Assembly (NCBI GenBank): GCA_947446925.1
Contig: CANFHU010000007.1
Location: 54,905 to 118,904 of the forward strand
Reading direction: 5' to 3'
From: Flavobacteriia bacterium
GTDB lineage: Bacteria; Bacteroidota; Bacteroidia; Flavobacteriales_D; Crocinitomicaceae
DNA: 64,000 nucleotides
Positions 60,353 through 64,000 of the stretch are shown here, piece after piece; position 1 is the first letter of the stretch; every line of letters begins with the position of its first letter. A program made the translations under genes and the position numbers. A model generated the notes under the pieces. That model saw only the letters and a program-made list of their open reading frames with translations, made no database searches and had not been told where the DNA came from.

Positions 60353-60753
60353 GGGGCTGTATTGGATTTGACAGCATAAGCGATAGTCAAGTGTAAGCAT
60401 GTAGAGCGTTGAGGTGGAGCTCTTTAATATCCTGTCTCGAACTATAATTGACAACACGTCATACGCACTTGCTGCTTAATCTATTAGATAGATAAAGCTT
60501 AATTCCAGCTGAAACATAGTAGGCGGAACAAGTTCTCCCTCCGCTGCCTCCGTCTTTTAGGCATGGAACTCGGGAGAATCATTCATTTAAGACTGGTGCC
60601 AACCTTACTTCGTGGAAGGCATAAGACAACAGAAGATAAGTTGTATATTGGGTGTTTTTGTCCGTTGTACAATCGAAAATTAACCAAAAACTAAACATGT
60701 AGAAGCCTTGAAAATTCTATGTTTGGACGAGGGTTCAACCCCCTCCAGCTCCA
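60353..60753 (+). ncRNA. ssrA: tmRNA
   Basis: GGGGCTGTATTGGATTTGACAGC 5' end, GAC AAC ACG TCA TAC GCA CTT GCT GCT TAA tag end (DNTSYALAA*), GGGTTCAACCCCCTCCAGCTCCA 3' tRNA-like end. Confidence 0.95.
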
Positions 60754-61259
60754 CTTTAAAGCAATTATCAAAGCGTAATCACTTAAAATAAAAGAGATTA
60801 CGCTTTTTTATTTTAACACTTAGCCCACATCTAGCCCACAATTCAAAACTTATTCTATTAAATAATTTTTTCGCAAAGAGGTAATGTTAGGTCTTGAAAC
60901 GTAACAAACTGATTAAATGTTTGATGAGAAAATTTCAATTATTTTAGAAAATAATAAAAGGATAATATATTAGAGGAGGAAAAAGGGGGATTATATACAG
61001 ATTTATGCAGAAAATTAAAAGTTGATTTTAACAAAGTAAAAATTGAAACATTCTGATTTAATAAATTAAACCCTCTCTCTATATTAAAGAAATCCATTTA
61101 GTTTCTGCTCCTTTCTGAAATTCAAAATCACAATAAATATATTAAAGAATTACTCGTTATTAAAGTAGTTTTTAAAAACATTAAAAATTCTGTCACAAAA
61201 ATTATCTTTTGTTAGTTATCTATTTAAGAAGCGAATATTCACTCTTAAAATAAAAGATT

Positions 61260-61727
61260 ATGAAAAGTAAAAGTAAGTTGATATTGTCAACAAATGTCCC
61301 ATTTGATTTTTATGTCAAAAACAATCAGTCTAACAAATTCAAGTATATGTTAGTTTTATTCATCCTTTCTTCGAGTATTTCATTCACTGGATTAAGTCAA
61401 GAAATAAAAAATGATTCCATCGTTACTCTTGGTGTTGAAATAGACACTTTAAAGACAAAGTGTAAAACGACATTAGATAAAGTAAAATTTGATTCCATTT
61501 CTAAAGGATCTTCTTTTGAGGAATATGAATTTGCTATTTATATTTTAGAGCACGGTTTAAAAAACATACTTGACGATAAAGACGTTCTTGGATTTCAATA
61601 TCAAACTACAGATCCCGAAACTGGGGATGCATTAATCCCTTGGCAAATTACTTTTAGCGTTGATGAACGAGGTAATTTAAGTTTTAAAGGTATTAGTAAT
61701 CCGTATGGAATATATAGTATAGATTAA
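61260..61727 (+). CDS. Hypothetical protein
   Basis: Intact 155-aa ORF; no recognised motif. Confidence 0.6.
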   Translation: MKSKSKLILSTNVPFDFYVKNNQSNKFKYMLVLFILSSSISFTGLSQEIKNDSIVTLGVEIDTLKTKCKTTLDKVKFDSISKGSSFEEYEFAIYILEHGLKNILDDKDVLGFQYQTTDPETGDALIPWQITFSVDERGNLSFKGISNPYGIYSID

Positions 61728-61882
61728 TAGTGCAAATATATATTAGACTTATTTAAGTTCAAAAATCGTATTCTATTTCCTGATTTATCTAAAATAATAG
61801 ATTAAACCGATTCTAACGGTTTTAAAAGAATACAAAATCATTAGTAATTTACTCAATATTAATCATATATAAATCCAACTCT

Positions 61883-63304
61883 ATGAATAGTATCCAGAAA
61901 AATAGTGTGTCAAGTTTAAAGTTAGCAATTCAAAAACTGGCAAACCAAGAAACCATTTGTTTAAACGAAAACTTTTTTAATGGTCATTCTTTAACCAATC
62001 TAAAATGTTTGTTTTTAAATTTAAAATCGGGTAAAATAAAACTCAAAATTGGGAGAAATAGTTCCTCCTTATCGGTTGAATTAAATCAATCCTCCAATGT
62101 TGAGGAAAGTGAACTAAACCTCTTTTATAAGGAAGGATATCTACTTTTCAATTTCTTTTTAGCAAACACCAATGCGAAAAAATTTCTTGATTTTAAGCAT
62201 GCATTTTTTGGAAAAAACTTTCAAAACACATTTTTAGACTTTATAATTAGCAACAAAATAAATGATCTAGAAATAAAAATTTTACTTTATGTTGTTAGTC
62301 ATTTTTTAGAAAATGATCATCCTGTTTTCTTAAGTGAAATTAAATTATCCCCTACTGAACATTATCAAATAACACAATTGTTTATAGACCAAGAAGGGAA
62401 AAATATGGAGCAAGAATTGTTAAACGTAAAAATTGAGAATGGAATTTGTGCTAGAATTGCACCAACTAAAAGATGTGTCATGTTAATGAACGGAGTGGAT
62501 GTGCCAATTTTAGAAGAACTAAAAACTAAACAGTATGATTTTTATTCTTTAATCGATTCAAACGACATCAAACCAATCACTTTACATTACAATGCTTCAA
62601 ACAGAAAACTTTTCGATTCGCTAGAAGGAATCATTCACGCTAAAAAACACTTGCAGCATTCATTGACTACTTTATTATTTGGTCCTTCGGGCACTGGAAA
62701 AACAGAATTTGTATATCAATTGACAAAAAATACAAATGCAATTTTGATGCATGTAGATTATACCAAAATCGTTTCGAAATGGATTGGTGAATCAGAAAAA
62801 AACATGAAACAACTTTTTAAAGCATATCATACTTTAGCACGAGAAACAGACCGTCCTGTAATACTTCTTTTGAATGAAGCAGATGGTTTGATGAATAAAC
62901 GCGTTGCTGTTAACCAAAGTAATGACATCTTCTCAAATCAACTACAAGCGCAGATTTTAGAATTATTAGAAAACTTCAAAGGGATATTAATTGCGACAAC
63001 CAATATGGAGAAAAATATGGATAAAGCATTCGAAAGAAGATTTTTATTTAAATCAAAAATTGATTTTCCATCTTTAGAAGTTAGAGAAATATTAATGCAT
63101 GCTTCCCCAATAAATCAACGAATTTCAAAAGCATTTTCTAAACAAATTATTCAATCCGACTGGACTCCTGCACAATTAATAAACTGCGAACTTAAAATGG
63201 AATTATTAAGCGAATTAGGCGAACTAAATCAAAATGAAATTGAAACGATATTGCAAGAAGATGGTTTATTAAAATCCAATGGGAAAATTGGATTTCGTTG
63301 TTAG
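61883..63304 (+). CDS. AAA+ ATPase (FtsH/26S-like ATPase domain)
   Basis: LLFGPSGTGKTEF, SKWIGESEKNMKQLF, VILLLNEADGLMNKR, IATTNMEKNMDKAFERRF. Confidence 0.9.
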   Translation: MNSIQKNSVSSLKLAIQKLANQETICLNENFFNGHSLTNLKCLFLNLKSGKIKLKIGRNSSSLSVELNQSSNVEESELNLFYKEGYLLFNFFLANTNAKKFLDFKHAFFGKNFQNTFLDFIISNKINDLEIKILLYVVSHFLENDHPVFLSEIKLSPTEHYQITQLFIDQEGKNMEQELLNVKIENGICARIAPTKRCVMLMNGVDVPILEELKTKQYDFYSLIDSNDIKPITLHYNASNRKLFDSLEGIIHAKKHLQHSLTTLLFGPSGTGKTEFVYQLTKNTNAILMHVDYTKIVSKWIGESEKNMKQLFKAYHTLARETDRPVILLLNEADGLMNKRVAVNQSNDIFSNQLQAQILELLENFKGILIATTNMEKNMDKAFERRFLFKSKIDFPSLEVREILMHASPINQRISKAFSKQIIQSDWTPAQLINCELKMELLSELGELNQNEIETILQEDGLLKSNGKIGFRC

Positions 63305-63831
63305 GAATAATAATTATCAAAAACTCAACTCTTATGACAGAAAATGAATTAGACAAATCAGTTTATTACTTAAGAAAGTTAGAATTACACAAACGATTTG
63401 GGAAAGTCTTTGGAAAGATTCCATTACCAAACGGAGTTCCTTTTTATTTTCAATTATTTCTATTTTTTGTAGTTTTCTTCATCGAAGTCAATATAGGAAC
63501 CTGTTTCATACTCCCGATACTTGCAAATTTGTATGCAATGGATTTGTATTATATTGTTCAAATACGAAAACTAGTAATAGATCGATGCTTGATTCAAGAA
63601 GATATTTTAGAAGAAGATATCGCATGTAATCCGATGGATGAAAAAGAATGGGGTCCAAATCGTGTGATAAATGAGGATAGAGATTCTATCTTCGATGATT
63701 CTTTAGATTGGTATCGAATTACACCTTTTTGGTATTATCTAAAAAATATTTATCCATTTTCACTTTATTCTATCGGATTAAGTGCTTTGTTTTATGGACT
63801 ATTTTATTTACTAAACTTTTATTTACGATGA
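63298..63831 (+). CDS. Hypothetical membrane protein
   Basis: Two to three hydrophobic segments; overlaps end of AAA+ gene. Confidence 0.65.
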   Translation: MLGIIIIKNSTLMTENELDKSVYYLRKLELHKRFGKVFGKIPLPNGVPFYFQLFLFFVVFFIEVNIGTCFILPILANLYAMDLYYIVQIRKLVIDRCLIQEDILEEDIACNPMDEKEWGPNRVINEDRDSIFDDSLDWYRITPFWYYLKNIYPFSLYSIGLSALFYGLFYLLNFYLR

Positions 63832-63908
63832 CAAACGAATTTTTAAAACACGAATTTGACTAGTCCTAAATAAGCGATACAGATTATTAAAGACTAAAAT
63901 ACATAATT

Positions 63909-63940
63909 ATATCCCAGTAAACACGTGTTTACTGGGATAT
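63909..63940 (+). terminator. Perfect 32-nt palindromic terminator
   Basis: ATATCCCAGTAAACACGTGTTTACTGGGATAT followed by TTGTTTTTT. Confidence 0.85.
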
Positions 63941-64000
63941 TTGTTTTTTATAAGTTTTTATTTTGATTCTATTTTGTAAATGCATTTGAATAGGTGTCAA

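Overview
AT-rich chromosomal window whose gene content and promoters (TAnnTTTG -7 boxes, T9SS sorting domain, OMP beta-barrel proteins) point to the Bacteroidota, probably a Flavobacteriales-like lineage. It carries mostly housekeeping genes (efp, hutH, hisS, htpG, sucC, map, dusB, miaE, dgkA, ssrA/tmRNA, three tRNAs) with several accessory blocks. (1) A minus-strand locus (3168-10017) has an OMP beta-barrel receptor-like protein, a C39-peptidase ABC transporter and an LRR-protein kinase. The ORF track misses two small genes there that encode canonical double-glycine leader peptides, one with a Pro-rich core and one with a Thr-rich core. Each is preceded by a duplicated element containing the palindrome GATGTACATC. 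This is my best candidate for an undescribed system. (2) A type I R-M operon also encodes a RhuM-like protein, a DUF1016/YhcG-type nuclease and a nucleoside-deoxyribosyltransferase/TIR-like putative effector. (3) An MbnP/MbnH-type island, probably copper related. (4) An AbiEii-type nucleotidyltransferase pair. The window is also rich in non-coding repeats: a GIY-YIG gene bracketed by 22-nt inverted repeats, a GTAGAGACGCAATGC palindrome that appears to sit inside terminator hairpins, ~170-bp tandem intergenic repeats and several short tandem arrays. All product calls are from reading motifs by eye; no database search was run.
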